In this document: piece by piece, positions 12,013-21,299 of the stretch
Position numbering within the stretch: the first letter of the stretch is position 1
Layout: each line of letters opens with the position of its first letter
From: Ryuthela nishihirai
Taxonomy: Eukaryota > Arthropoda > Arachnida > Araneae > Heptathelidae
Direction of reading: 5' to 3'
DNA: 64,000 nucleotides
Assembly: GCA_038380435.1 (NCBI GenBank)
Contig: JAWZYU010000013.1
Span: 60,290,946-60,354,945, forward strand
Notes under the pieces: model-generated
Told to the model about the DNA's origin: nothing
The model's input: only the letters and a program-made list of their open reading frames with translations
Database searches by the model: none
Translations under genes and position numbers: made by a program

Positions 12013-12077
12013 ATTACATTATATAAAGGCAAGTCACAGATGCTCCGCAACTGGAACTTGCCTTTATATAATGTAAT
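12013..12077. repeat. Perfect 22-bp inverted repeat at the edge of the unclassified insertion
   Basis: The arms at 12013-12034 and 12056-12077 are exact reverse complements around a 21-base loop. The outer arm begins at the first base after the target duplication, so the hairpin is the terminus of the inserted element. Confidence 0.9.
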
Positions 12078-12246
12078 GTTATTCCCATTCTGCTGCACTA
12101 CATCTATAGAGAGAATGCCATGAACATCACTACTTACGCCAGCAAGACAGTGCCACAAGTACAAGCTCATCTACGGCTACCTATGGCGAACAATCCTATA
12201 GAAGGAAGGTTCATCCATCAGTCAAAACCAAAATTTAATCTGTTCC

Positions 12247-12727
12247 CCGGTTAGCCACAAAAATGGTATATAGAACCAAGTTGACTCGGCTCCCAGTGTG
12301 GAGACTCCTAGTCTGGCTTTTCCATCAATAAGCCCGTCGACCGGGGATCCCACTCCCAGCCGGGAGCCTTCAACTTCGTCCTCTCCATAGTTCTACGGGA
12401 CGAAGGCCCCCAGCCGCAGTCTCCCACAATTTCACCAAGGCTGCATCGATGAGTCCACTGGACTGGGTTCCCCCAAGACCAGTCCGCCGGTTAGCCACAA
12501 AAATGGTATATAGAACCAAGTTGACTCGGCTCCCAGTGTGGAGACTCCTAGTCTGGCTTTTCCATCAATAAGCCCGTCGACCGGGGATCCCACTCCCAGC
12601 CGGGAGCCTTCAACTTCGTCCTCTCCATAGTTCTACGGGACGAAGGCCCCCAGCCGCAGTCTCCCACAATTTCACCGAGGCTGCATCGATGAGTCCACTG
12701 GACTGGGTTCCCCCAAGACCAGTCCGC
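12247..12727. repeat. Two tandem 240-bp repeats, 239/240 identical
   Basis: The unit starting 'ccggttagccacaaaaatgg' at 12247 repeats at 12487. The only difference I see is A12437 versus G12677. Each unit contains several hairpins, including GTCC-ACT-GGAC and the CTCCC/GGGAG pair. The near identity implies a recent duplication in an otherwise decayed neighbourhood. Confidence 0.95.
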
Positions 12728-13094
12728 AGACCCTCAGCTCCTCCACTGGGGCTGCAACCCGGAGTTTCTCAGGGGACAAGTCAATGAGCCCAGAAGTCTG
12801 GAGACTCTCTTACCAGTCCGCAGGCCCTTAACAGGCCCCTCCATCAGAAGTTACAAGATCTCGTGCAAACCAAGAACCAACGAGCCGTGACCCTATTTCA
12901 CAGAGGCACCATTCAGCCCCCCCCCCCCATCACCACGTCATGGTGGTCCCCTATCGGGGGGTTTGTAAGCAACAGGAAATTTGATGACTTTGATTCTAGA
13001 TGTTTACGCAATATCGGGAACCAGATATGAGCAGCATATTTATAGACTGCGTTGGTTTGGCCATGTTGTCCATATGCATAACCATAGCTTAGTT

Positions 13095-13512
13095 CAGTGG
13101 TATTTTTATACGGCCCATGCAGAAAGTGAACTAAAACAGCATTTTAAATTTTAATTATTTCAAGAACCGTGTTACAATCGACGCTAAAATAAGTGGAAAT
13201 AAGCGATTTTAAAAGACTGTGGCACTCCTTACGGCGAACATGCGTGAGTGTTGAAGTTACGAAGCCACGTGTTGGAGTTGTGAATTCGGTTTCTTTTATC
13301 TATGTTTTGTATCAAATATGCGCTTGCCAGATTAGAAGCGTCTGTATATATGAGGTGCCTATCAAAATGTCCCCGGACCCCAATTATGGTGCACCTTCTG
13401 CTTGACCTTGGTGTATACACACATTAATTTTTCTCGAATTACTCGGTGCAGCCAGCGAAACAAATCTAACTTTGAATATCGCCCCTACACGAGAAAAGGT
13501 TGGACACCACTG
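13095..13512. mobile_element. hAT-like nonautonomous element
   Basis: The ends are CAGTGGT... and ...ACCACTG, the short terminal inverted repeat style of hAT elements. The element interrupts the RTE fragment, and the flanking 8-mers GCTTAGTT (13087-13094) and GTGTAGTG (13513-13520) are diverged copies of the same RTE target. The 418-bp interior has no recognisable transposase. Confidence 0.7.
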
Positions 13513-13854
13513 GTGTAGTGAATAAGGTTATGAACAGTGAGCCTAAAGGCCTCAGAAAAAGGGGAGAGACCTAGAATGCAATGAGCAGACAATATCAAAT
13601 AGGATCTTCATTTGAATTTGTCTTTAGTGACCAAATGCAGCAACTGTAGCTCAGGATAGACATATTTGTAATACTAAGTTGCAGTCTAGTTGGACTTCCA
13701 TAGCTACTTGAGAATTATGTGTGTGTGTATCGGTTCCTCTGTCTGTCTGCTGTTGGCCAATCTTCAGATGTGAAAAGCCACAAGAGTACCAACTTTGCTG
13801 GCAACGACCACAGTCAAAGACAAATTGTAAATCCACCCACATTGATTAAATAAA

Positions 13855-14048
13855 TAAATAATAAATACCCCCTCAAGCAGCTGCTTGCCACAGAGGTCTG
13901 ACAGGAGCCTGTCAGTTTATACGCCACAGTAGAAGGTCTGAGAGGATGGCGGGACCTAAGCAGAAAAACAAACGTCCATGCCTTATCCGGGTCTTGAACC
14001 CAGGTCCCTTCAATCAGCAGCCAAGCACACTAACCACTCGGCCTTCAA
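13855..14048 (-). mobile_element. SINE family B
   Basis: Reverse complement of the copy at 59044-59243. The tail 'accccctcaagcagctgcttgcc' is on the left, and the tRNA-like head is on the right with B-box complement 'gggtcttgaaccc' (about 13988) and A-box complement 'ccactcggcc'. Confidence 0.85.
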
Positions 14049-14597
14049 ATATCAGTAGAATCTAACAACCTTATGTTTTCATTAAATAACAATGAAAAGA
14101 TCTGTCAAATATGAAATCAACTTATAAACCTCTTTTATTTTTTCAATAAACGTTTCCTTTTTACCATTAAATCTTGCTTCTCATCGAGGCATATCAAATA
14201 CGACTGTGTTAAATCCAAGTATAACTGTCACAACTCCTCAAGAGAACTAATTGCTATTCCCTCGTAACAAAAGACAATAATAATAACAAACACTTGCTCG
14301 TTACCGTATTATCCATGCATCTGAAAGGAGATATTTGTTATCCAAAAATTTCTTACGTTTCCCAAAATAAATAACAGGATGTATCGAAAATAGCCTGTGA
14401 AACAAAGAAAAATGTAGCGAATGATTATAAAACAGTCACAATATTAAGTGTGACGTCTTAGTAATTCCTGTTGTATATCAATGGTTTTTTGACCGTTTTT
14501 TTTTTCAAATCTACCAAACTTTGAAAGTTATGGAAACTGAAACATTTACTAAGTGAAACTTTTGCTAGTTTTGAAAATTTACTTCAAAAAGTTGAAT
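14049..14597. other. No gene seen; left flank of the Polinton
   Basis: AT-rich flank without recognisable features, ending in the 6-bp target duplication. Confidence 0.5.
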
Positions 14598-14603
14598 CAC
14601 AAC
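14598..14603 (+). repeat. Target-site duplication, left (CACAAC)
   Basis: Identical to 28201-28206. Six-bp duplications are characteristic of Polinton/Maverick integration by a retroviral-type integrase. Confidence 0.95.
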
Positions 14604-14967
14604 AGTAGTAGGTGCCCCACTTTGGGGCCAAATGACCTTTTGACCTTGAAGGTCACGCAGCAGTCAGATGACCCCCAAAAGTCCCGTGATTTTGCCGTTC
14701 GTCCGCCATTTTGTATTCTGACGTCATATTCTCGAAAAGTCCCTCGATTTTCCCGCCATTTTGTATACTGACGTCATATTCTCGAAAGGTCCCGTGATTT
14801 TGCCGTTCGTCCGCCATCTTGGATTCTTGCATAGTTGAGTCATCATCCCCTGGTTGACACAAACCCATCGTGAAGCAACCGTCCCAAATATTTTTATTGC
14901 AGCGCCATCTAGTGTTTCTAGTGTTTAACTATATTTATAAAAAAAGTCTCCCACCGGTGGATTCGAT
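14604..14967 (+). repeat. Polinton left terminal inverted repeat (364 bp)
   Basis: Matches the reverse complement of 27762-28200 closely from the terminus to 'gtggattcgat'. The right copy carries an additional internal segment of about 75 bp. The repeat contains about 50-bp sub-repeats, each with a CGCCATTTTG block, a TGACGTCA palindrome and a 'ttctcgaaa.gtccc' block. Confidence 0.95.
14706..14776 (+). promoter_or_regulatory. Duplicated CRE-like and YY1-like motifs in the terminal repeat
   Basis: TGACGTCA, the full palindromic CRE/ATF site, occurs at 14719-14726 and 14769-14776, exactly 50 bp apart. Each is preceded by CGCCATTTTGTA, which fits the YY1 consensus. The right terminal repeat holds the mirror-image pair. 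That these sites drive transcription into the polymerase and right-arm genes is inference. Confidence 0.5.
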
Positions 14968-15017
14968 CCCACAACCTCACGCTTACCAGCGCGTTTTATC
15001 CATTACGCCAGCAGTAA
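14940..15017 (-). other. tRNA-like sequence with Pol III boxes straddling the inner edge of the left terminal repeat
   Basis: Read on the minus strand there is an A-box TGGCGTAATGG (15000-15010), a D-stem GCGT/ACGC, a B-box GGATCGAATCC (14959-14969) at the normal tRNA spacing, and a run of seven T (14945-14939) that would stop Pol III. The acceptor stem does not pair and the anticodon stem is poor, so this is not a functional tRNA gene. The terminal repeat homology ends inside the B-box, so the right end lacks the A-box. Confidence 0.4.
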
Positions 15018-15372
15018 TATGTGAAAGCGATGCTTAAAGGTAGATGCTGTCAGTGAAGAATCGATCATTTTAACCTACAAATAAATGTATTTCTTGTAAA
15101 TAAGAGTATTTTTTTTCTTTATAAATCGGAATTGAACATTGGGAATTAATTTGATTATTTTTTGTATGTCACATTGGAAATTATTTTTTTTATTCCTTGT
15201 CTACGAATAAATTCGTTATACCTTGTAAACCACATTTAACTTGGTAATAAATTTTTATTTCTGGTATATTAGGAACATATATATTTTTATTCTTTGTTAA
15301 TCACATTGGGAATTAATTTGATTATTTTTTTTATGTCACATCGGAAATTATTTTTTTATTCCCTTTCTACGA
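15018..15372. other. Left subterminal region of the Polinton with a 60-bp direct repeat
   Basis: AT-rich. A segment 'cattgggaattaatttgatt...' plus the following 'tcacatYggaaattatttttt' occurs at about 15137-15197 and again at about 15303-15363. No gene is seen. An unrecognised first exon of the polymerase gene may lie here. Confidence 0.5.
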
Positions 15373-15721
15373 CCCAGTGGTGGAGGGAGACGGTCCATAG
15401 CTAACATCTCGGTAGATCGTTTGAAAAAGAAATCTGTCGTTAGCATTCCTGCCGATAGTCAAAACCTTTGCTGCGCTAGAGCCATAGTTGTGGCAATGGC
15501 GAAGGTTAACAATGACCCTAAATATGAATCCATTCGTAACAGAAGAAGACCCCTGCAACGACGCCTGGCTGAAGATCTTCACGAGGCAGCAGGAGTGCCA
15601 GAAGGGCCTTGTACTTTTGAGGACATTGGGACTTTCGAGAGACATCTCGACGTGCAAATACACGTGGTGTCGGCAGATCATTTTGGAAAAGTAAGTACTG
15701 TTTTTACGAAAACTAACTTTT

Positions 15722-16015
15722 AAAAGCTCTATTATTTGTAGTATCATTTTTTTAATTCTACTTTTCATGTCATTGAGCTGTTTTAATTTCGGGTATAATG
15801 CATTTCTATAATTCATACGTTAAATTGTTTAAAGCTCTATTATTTTTTAATTGTACTTTTCATGTCATTGAGTTTTTAATTTCGTGTATAATGCATTTCT
15901 ATAATTCATACGTTAAATTGTTTCAAGCTCTATTATTTTTTAATTGTACTTTTCATGTCATCGAGTTTTTCAATTTCGTGTATAATGCATTTCTGTAATT
16001 CATACGTTAAACTGT
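15722..16015 (+). repeat. Minisatellite filling polB intron 1
   Basis: Three tandem copies of a unit of about 93 bp ('agctctattatttt...catgtcattgag...gtataatgcatttct..aattcatacgttaaa...'). They differ by a few substitutions and small indels and occupy most of the intron 15691-16048. Confidence 0.85.
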
Positions 16016-18954
16016 TTCTGCTAAAAGACTCTTCTTTTTTAATTACAGGTGGTGTATAAAGGTCCAAAAAAAGAAAAGAAAATTTATCTCTGGTTGCACG
16101 ACGATCACTATGATGTGATAACCAGTATGCCTGGATTTCTGAACAGAAAATATTACTGCTCTGACTGTGATGTAGGGTTCGAACATCAGCACGTACACCG
16201 ATGTGAGAATCGGTGTCCCATCTGTTTCTGCTCTTCGTGTGTACCCGGTGTGCCTGTTCATTGTCGTGATTGCGATCGTCTGTGTCGTTCGCAGTCATGC
16301 TTTGACAGGCACATTGCCTGCAGCAGTCGTCAGCAAACCTCTCTCTGTCAGAAGTTGTATCAGTGCAGCAATTGTCATCATGTTCTGCAGAGAAAGGATA
16401 GACGACCTGAAGACCACGTTTGTGGTGAAATCAAATGTGTGTCTTGCAAGCAATACGTGCTCGCAGATACCCACAGGTGTTATCTGGGCAGGAAACAGCC
16501 GAAGACGCCTTCCGATAATTTGATCTTCTTTGATTTCGAATGCGACCAAGAGAACGGCGAGCACGAGGTCAATTATTGCGTCTCCCAGTACGTTGATGGC
16601 ACAGAAAGAGTCTTTGAGGGTTACGACGCCTGCCAAAAGTTTTGCCAGTTTCTGTTTGCCCCAGAACATAAAGGGTATACAGCCATAGCCCACAATATGA
16701 AAGGCTATGATGGGCAGTTTATTCTAGCCTACTTGTTAAAACAGGGGGTGAAGCCTGTCATCATCCCGAACGGCTCCAAAATCATGCAACTAGAGGTGGC
16801 CTCATTAAAAATTCGGCTCATAGATTCTTTCAATTTTATGGCCATGGGACTGGCAAAGCTCCCTAAAATCTTTGGCTTGGAGGAGCTGACGAAGGGTTAC
16901 TTTCCTCACCTCTTCAACAAAAGTGAAAATCAAGATTACGTTGGTATTCTCCCAGCAGAGGAGTATTATATGCCAGAGGCGATGTCTACTGAAGAGAGAT
17001 CCAAGTTCATAGAGTGGTATGGGGAGCGGCGTAAGGAACCATTCAATTTCCGGGAGGAAATGTACAAATATTGCAAGTAAGTCATTTATTTTTTTTACTC
17101 TATTATTTCACGAAATGTTAAAATTGTATTTTAGAAAAAAATTTTCAGTGTAAAAAATATATAAAAAATTGTTTTTTTTAATTTGGTTCAAAAATGTAAA
17201 AACTGTTTTAACTGCTGTTTTAGAAAAAATATTCTACAGAATATAATTTTTTCAAAGCTTAAACATTTTTTTCTACAGAAAATTAATTTACGAAATGTAA
17301 ATTTGTAAAAAATTTCAAAATTGTGTTTTAGAAAAATTTTTAAAAGCTTGAACTTTTTTACAGAAAATTAATTTACGAAAAGTAAAATTACAAAAAAAAA
17401 AATTCAGATTGTGTTTCAGAAAATAATTATTTTAGAAAATGTAAAACTGTTTTGTGAATCTTAATAAGAAAATGGTATTTCATAAAATCAAAAATTTTTT
17501 TATGAAAATATTTATGAATAATATTTTTTTACGTTATGTCAAAAAATGTGTTTTATTGATTGGGTGGCAATAAAAATTTGTAGACATGTTTATAGTAACG
17601 AAAAAGTTTAATTGTTTTTTCTAATCCTGCTTCCTTTGCAGATCAGGTGTGGATATCTTACGACGCTCCTGCTTGAAATTCCGGGAGGAATTTTTGAGCA
17701 TCAACGAGGTGGACCCCTTCCAGTATACAACGATCGCCTCAGCTTGCATGGCTACCTACAGGTCTAAGCACATCCCTGATAATTCTTTAGCCCTCATCCC
17801 CATTCATGGCTACGTTAAAACATCAATTCAAGTCTTGGCTGTATTCAGTGGCTAGATTTTGTTAGCCACACGACAGGTGATAAAATCTGCCATGGCCTTA
17901 ACGAGGATGGGGAACAAAAAATTCTAGGGAAGTTTGTGGACGGCTACTGCAAGGAGAGTCATAGCATTTATCAGTATTTAGGCTGTTTTTGGCACGGCTG
18001 CAAAAAATGTTATGATGAGGATACCATTAACCCTGTGAATGGGACCCCATTTTGGGCACTCTTTCGCAAAACCCAAGAGCAGGAGGAAATGTTGAAGCAG
18101 GCTGGGTACAAGTACATCAGTATCTGGGAGCACGAGTTTCAGGAAATGAAAAAGAGAGATCCTAAACTACAGGAGGTTTTGAGTACCCACGAGGCAGTCT
18201 CCAGACTTAACCCCAGAGATGCATTTTTTGGAGGCAGGACGAATGCTTCCAAACTACAGTATACGGTAAAGGGTTGTGAAAAGATAAAGTACATCGATTT
18301 CACATCCCTTTACCCTACAGTCAATAAGTATGATCCTTACCCCATGGGTCACCCAGAAATCATCACTTCAGATTTTGGCGACATCACCCAATATTTCGGC
18401 ATCGTGAAGTGCAGCATTCTTCCTCCAAGAGGCCTCTATCATCCAGTCCTCCCTTACAGAGCCAACAACAAATTAAATTTCCCTTTGTGCCGTACTTGTG
18501 TGGAAACACGCCAAGCTCCTCCTTGTGAGCATACAAATGCTGAAAGAGCCTTGACGGGTACGTGGGTGTCTGAGGAAGTGAAAAAAGCTGTGTCAGTAGG
18601 GTATACTATCGTGCAATTATACGAAGTTTACCATTTTAAAGAGCAATCCACTGAGCTCTTTAAAAGCTATATAAATACATTCCTCAAGTTGAAGCAGGAG
18701 TCATCTGGTTGGCCTGTGGATTGCCATTCTGATGAAGAAAAATCCGCCTACATCCAAAATTATTCTCGACGAGAAGGAGTGCAACTGGACCCTGGCTGCA
18801 TTGAAATAAATAAAGGACGACGCCAATGTGCCAAGACGTGCCTGAACAGTTTTTGGGGACGTTTTGGCATGAAGGAAAATAAGCACCAGATAACCTTCGT
18901 CGCCGACCTTGCTTCCTTCAACAAGTTGCTAACAAATCCTACAGTAGAGGTAAG

Positions 18955-19370
18955 AAAAGTTTTATTGAAAAAAAAGTATTTTTCTTGTACTTAGAGTTTG
19001 ATAAAAATTTAATTTTTTGTTAAGGAAAAGTTTTCTTTAAAAAAGTTTTTATTTAAAAAAAATTTTCTTGTTTGACAAAAATTTCATTTTTTGTTAAGGA
19101 AAAGGTTACTTAAAAAAAGTTTTTTGTGTTTAGTGTTTGACAAAAATTTCATTTTTTGTTAAGGAAAAGTTTTCTTAAAAAAAGTTTTTATTTAAAAAAA
19201 AATTTTTTTCTTGTGTTTGATAAAAAATTTATTTTTGTTAAGGAAAGGTTTCTTAAAAAAAAAGTTTTTTGTGTTTAGTGTTTGACAAAAATTTCATTTT
19301 TGTTAAGGAAAAGTTTTCTTAAAAAAAGTTTGTTTCTTGTGTTTGATAAAAAAAATTATTTTTTATTTTT
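18955..19370 (+). repeat. Tandem repeats filling polB intron 3
   Basis: About five imperfect copies of an AT-rich unit near 65-75 bp, with core 'tttgacaaaaatttcatttt' followed by 'gttaaggaaaagtt', fill the intron 18950-19376. The second intron (17077-17641) holds similar but more diverged repeats of 'cagaaaattaatttacgaaa'. Confidence 0.8.
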
Positions 19371-20007
19371 ATACAGGTTAAGGACATGTATCTTCCAACT
19401 GAGGAGTTAGCAGCCATTAGTTGGAAGTATAAGCAGGAATTCGTCAGCCAGAGGGACCAGACAAATGTTTTTATAGCTGCTTTTACCACAGCCCATGCCA
19501 GACTGAGGTTGTACAGAGAGCTGGAGAAGTTGGGTCAGGCTGTCTGCTACTACGACACTGATTCCATCATATACATTAGTGATGGTACAAACGATCCCCC
19601 TATTGGTAATTACCTAGGGGAATTCACAAATGAATTAGATGAAGGAGACCACATCATCAGCTTTATCAGTGGAGGAGCAAAAAATTATGCGTACAAGACG
19701 GCTAAAGGAAAGACCTGCTGCAAAATCAGGGGGTTTACCTTAAATTATACAAACTCCCTGATTCTGAATTTCGACAGCTTGACCCAGCTGGTAAAGAACC
19801 TGGATACGCCACAAGTGCTCACAACCGTCAATCCTAGAAAGATTACCAGGGATGCCAACGCCGCAAGGTGATTAACCGGGAGGAGAAGAAGGATTACAGA
19901 GTTGTGTACGACAAGCGCTGTATCCTTCCGGATCTGGACACCATCCCCTTCGGCTATTAAGAAGGTATTTATTAAACTGTTTCTATTTTTCTGTATCAGT
20001 GTGAAAG

Positions 20008-20625
20008 ATGGAGTTGCCTCATTTACATCGTCCTTTTACAGCTCTTGTTGCAGGTCCTACTGGCAGTGGAAAATCACGTTTTGTTTCTAAATTATTACAC
20101 AGTAAGCTCATGAAGCCCCAACCTGAAAAAATTGTGTGGTTTTACGGCATGTATCAACCTCTATACGACGAGATGCCTGAAGTGACGTTCGTGGAAGGAT
20201 TACCTACTAACTATAATGACTATTTAGGAGATAGTACTGTTTTTGTGATTGATGATTTAATGAGTGAATGTGGTAGTGATAAGAGGCTAACCCATCTCTT
20301 TACAAAGGGTAGCCATCATAAAAATCTGTCTGTTATTTTCATAGTGCAAAATATTTTTCATAAAGGTAAAGAGATGCGCGATATTTCACTCAACGCTCAT
20401 TATTTATGTTTATTTAATTCCAGGAGAGATATCAACCAGATTAATCACCTTGCGAGGCAGCTGTATCCCGGTAAAACCAAATTCTTCATGGAAGTCTATG
20501 CTGATGCCACCCGACGTCCTTATCATTATTTATTTGTGGATCTTCGCATGGAAACTCCAGAGGATATGCGTCTGAGAACAAATATATTCCACGGGGAAGT
20601 AAATTATGTCTATCAACCAAGGTAA
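20008..20625 (+). CDS. ATP: Polinton packaging ATPase (A32/FtsK-HerA type)
   Basis: A 205-residue P-loop ATPase predicted to pump the element's DNA into a capsid. Walker A GPTGSGKS is at residues 16-23 (AGPTGSGKSRF), Walker B VFVIDD is at 78-83, and a beta-strand VIFIVQN with the sensor Gln/Asn is at 109-115. The length is typical of Polinton ATPases. The frame is intact. The ATG at 20008 lies 10 bases after an initiator-like ATCAGTGTG, so the leader may be very short. It follows polB by 47 bp on the same strand and is transcribed with or just after it. With capsid genes on the opposite arm, it supports the view that the lineage could once make virions. Confidence 0.95.
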   Translation: MELPHLHRPFTALVAGPTGSGKSRFVSKLLHSKLMKPQPEKIVWFYGMYQPLYDEMPEVTFVEGLPTNYNDYLGDSTVFVIDDLMSECGSDKRLTHLFTKGSHHKNLSVIFIVQNIFHKGKEMRDISLNAHYLCLFNSRRDINQINHLARQLYPGKTKFFMEVYADATRRPYHYLFVDLRMETPEDMRLRTNIFHGEVNYVYQPR

Positions 20626-20667
20626 AGTTTTTCATTGGTTAGATCAGACTACCAGTCCATTGTAAAA

Positions 20668-20676
20668 TATATAAAG
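20668..20676 (+). promoter_or_regulatory. TATA box (TATATAAAG) before the 20706 gene
   Basis: It lies 30 bases upstream of the CCAGTCAAT that precedes the ATG at 20706, the spacing expected of a TATA box and start site, and is followed by a GACGTCAT CRE-like motif. Confidence 0.5.
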
Positions 20677-20705
20677 ACGTCATTCTTTTCTGATCCCCAG
20701 TCAAT

Positions 20706-21185
20706 ATGTCAGTTATATTAGATGCAGAAGGCTTTCAGCTTCAGGACGGTAAATTTATTGTAAAAGAATTTAGTTTTTGTGTATCAGATGTACAATGGAT
20801 GGAAAATTTTCTTTTTAAACCTCCCTATAATTGGAATGAATTGTTATTTAAAGATAGGATAACATGTGACTGGACGACCGAAAATTTGCATCATTTGTAT
20901 TGGAATCAGGGTAATAGGCCTTATACTGAAATGTATACCCTTATGACTCAACTCAGTTTAACCTATGACGTGTTTTATGCCAAAGGTTTGAGCAAATGTA
21001 AAATGTTTGAGAGGTATATCAACAAAAATTGTTATAATTTAGAATGTCTGGGGGTCCCTAATATAAACGATTTAGGCCGTTGTTATGAATACGAGTGCAG
21101 ATATCACGATACTGCTCATTGTGCTGCACGAAAAGTTTTATTGCTGTCTAAGTGGTTAGAGCGTCATTCTTCTAAGGACTTGTAA
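20706..21185 (+). CDS. Polinton conserved protein with Cys/His-rich C-terminus, function unknown
   Basis: An intact 159-residue ORF. It starts with a hydrophobic/acidic strand (ILDAEGFQL, FIVKEFSF), has aromatic-rich loops in the middle, and ends with a C-terminal block of Cys and His (CYEYECRYHDTAHCAARKVLLLSKWL). A region YDVFYAKGLSKCKMFERYI precedes NLECLGVP. The overall pattern resembles a family common in arthropod repeats and Polintons that opens with 'D-x-Q/E-G-F' and carries 'x-K-G-L/x-K-C', which has suggested an RNase H-like fold. I cannot assign a catalytic role here. It has its own TATA box and sits between the ATPase and the small hydrophobic protein gene. Confidence 0.7.
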   Translation: MSVILDAEGFQLQDGKFIVKEFSFCVSDVQWMENFLFKPPYNWNELLFKDRITCDWTTENLHHLYWNQGNRPYTEMYTLMTQLSLTYDVFYAKGLSKCKMFERYINKNCYNLECLGVPNINDLGRCYEYECRYHDTAHCAARKVLLLSKWLERHSSKDL

Positions 21186-21299
21186 AGACTCAGTTATTTT
21201 ACTATGTAACATTCCAATTTTTTCTGTTTAGAAAATATTTAATCTAAAGGAGGCTATTTAAGATTAATCCATAGTTAAGATTAATCATTCAGAGAGAGA

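Larger units (their letters stand above)
12013..12961. mobile_element. Unclassified 949-bp insertion with hairpin end and tandem repeat
   Basis: The insertion is bounded by perfect copies of a 12-bp target sequence, TTTGTAAGCAAC (12001-12012 and 12962-12973), and it interrupts an RTE fragment whose sequence continues across the join. It has no protein-coding potential that I can recognise. Its left end is a perfect 22-bp inverted repeat. The middle is a 240-bp tandem duplication. The right part is rich in short hairpins and C runs. The 12-bp duplication suggests target-primed retrotransposition or another mechanism with a variable-length duplication. It could be a nonautonomous retroelement, possibly Penelope-related, but nothing seen proves the class. 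Confidence 0.75.
11945..13712 (+). mobile_element. RTE-like 3' fragment carrying two later insertions
   Basis: The RTE C-terminal region can be followed through three blocks: about 11945-12012 (tyrosine-rich YYGNETL-like), 12962-13094 (DSRCLR..., then LRWFGHV) and 13513-13712 ('gcctcagaaaaaggggagagacctag' to 'atagctacttgag'). Between them lie the 949-bp unclassified insertion and a hAT-like MITE, each bounded by duplicated target sequence. Confidence 0.8.
15421..19960 (+). pseudogene. POLB: Polinton protein-primed DNA polymerase B, four exons seen, two frameshifts
   Basis: The exons are 15421-15690 (open further upstream with no ATG, so the true start is probably in an earlier exon), 16049-17076, 17642-18949 and 19377-19960, all with GT-AG junctions and compatible phases. 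Exon 1 holds the conserved LCCARAIVVAMAK block. Exon 2 has a Cys/His-rich zinc region (about 16150-16490), then the 3'-5' exonuclease motifs FFDFECDQ (ExoI, about 16528) and AHNMKGYDGQF (ExoII, about 16690). Exon 3 has DFTSLYP (Pol A, about 18297) and KTCLNSFWGRFG (Pol B, about 18832). Exon 4 has the catalytic YYDTDS (about 19549). The product, about 1060 residues, would replicate the element by protein priming from its termini. One-base frameshifts near 17820 and near 19845 break it. The first truncates the ORF shortly before the QWLDF block. The second disrupts the last 35 codons or so. Confidence 0.93.

Noticed and set aside
12439..12470. Functional hammerhead ribozyme
   Set aside because: The stem-loop is present, but the core reads TCGATGA in place of CTGATGA and TGGG in place of GAAA after the stem, so the catalytic core is not satisfied.
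12247..12727. CRISPR-like array or satellite
   Set aside because: There are only two long units with no spacers, in a eukaryotic retroelement context. It is a tandem duplication inside one insertion.
14940..15017. Functional tRNA gene
   Set aside because: The acceptor stem does not pair and the anticodon stem is poor. Only promoter-like boxes and a D-stem are present.
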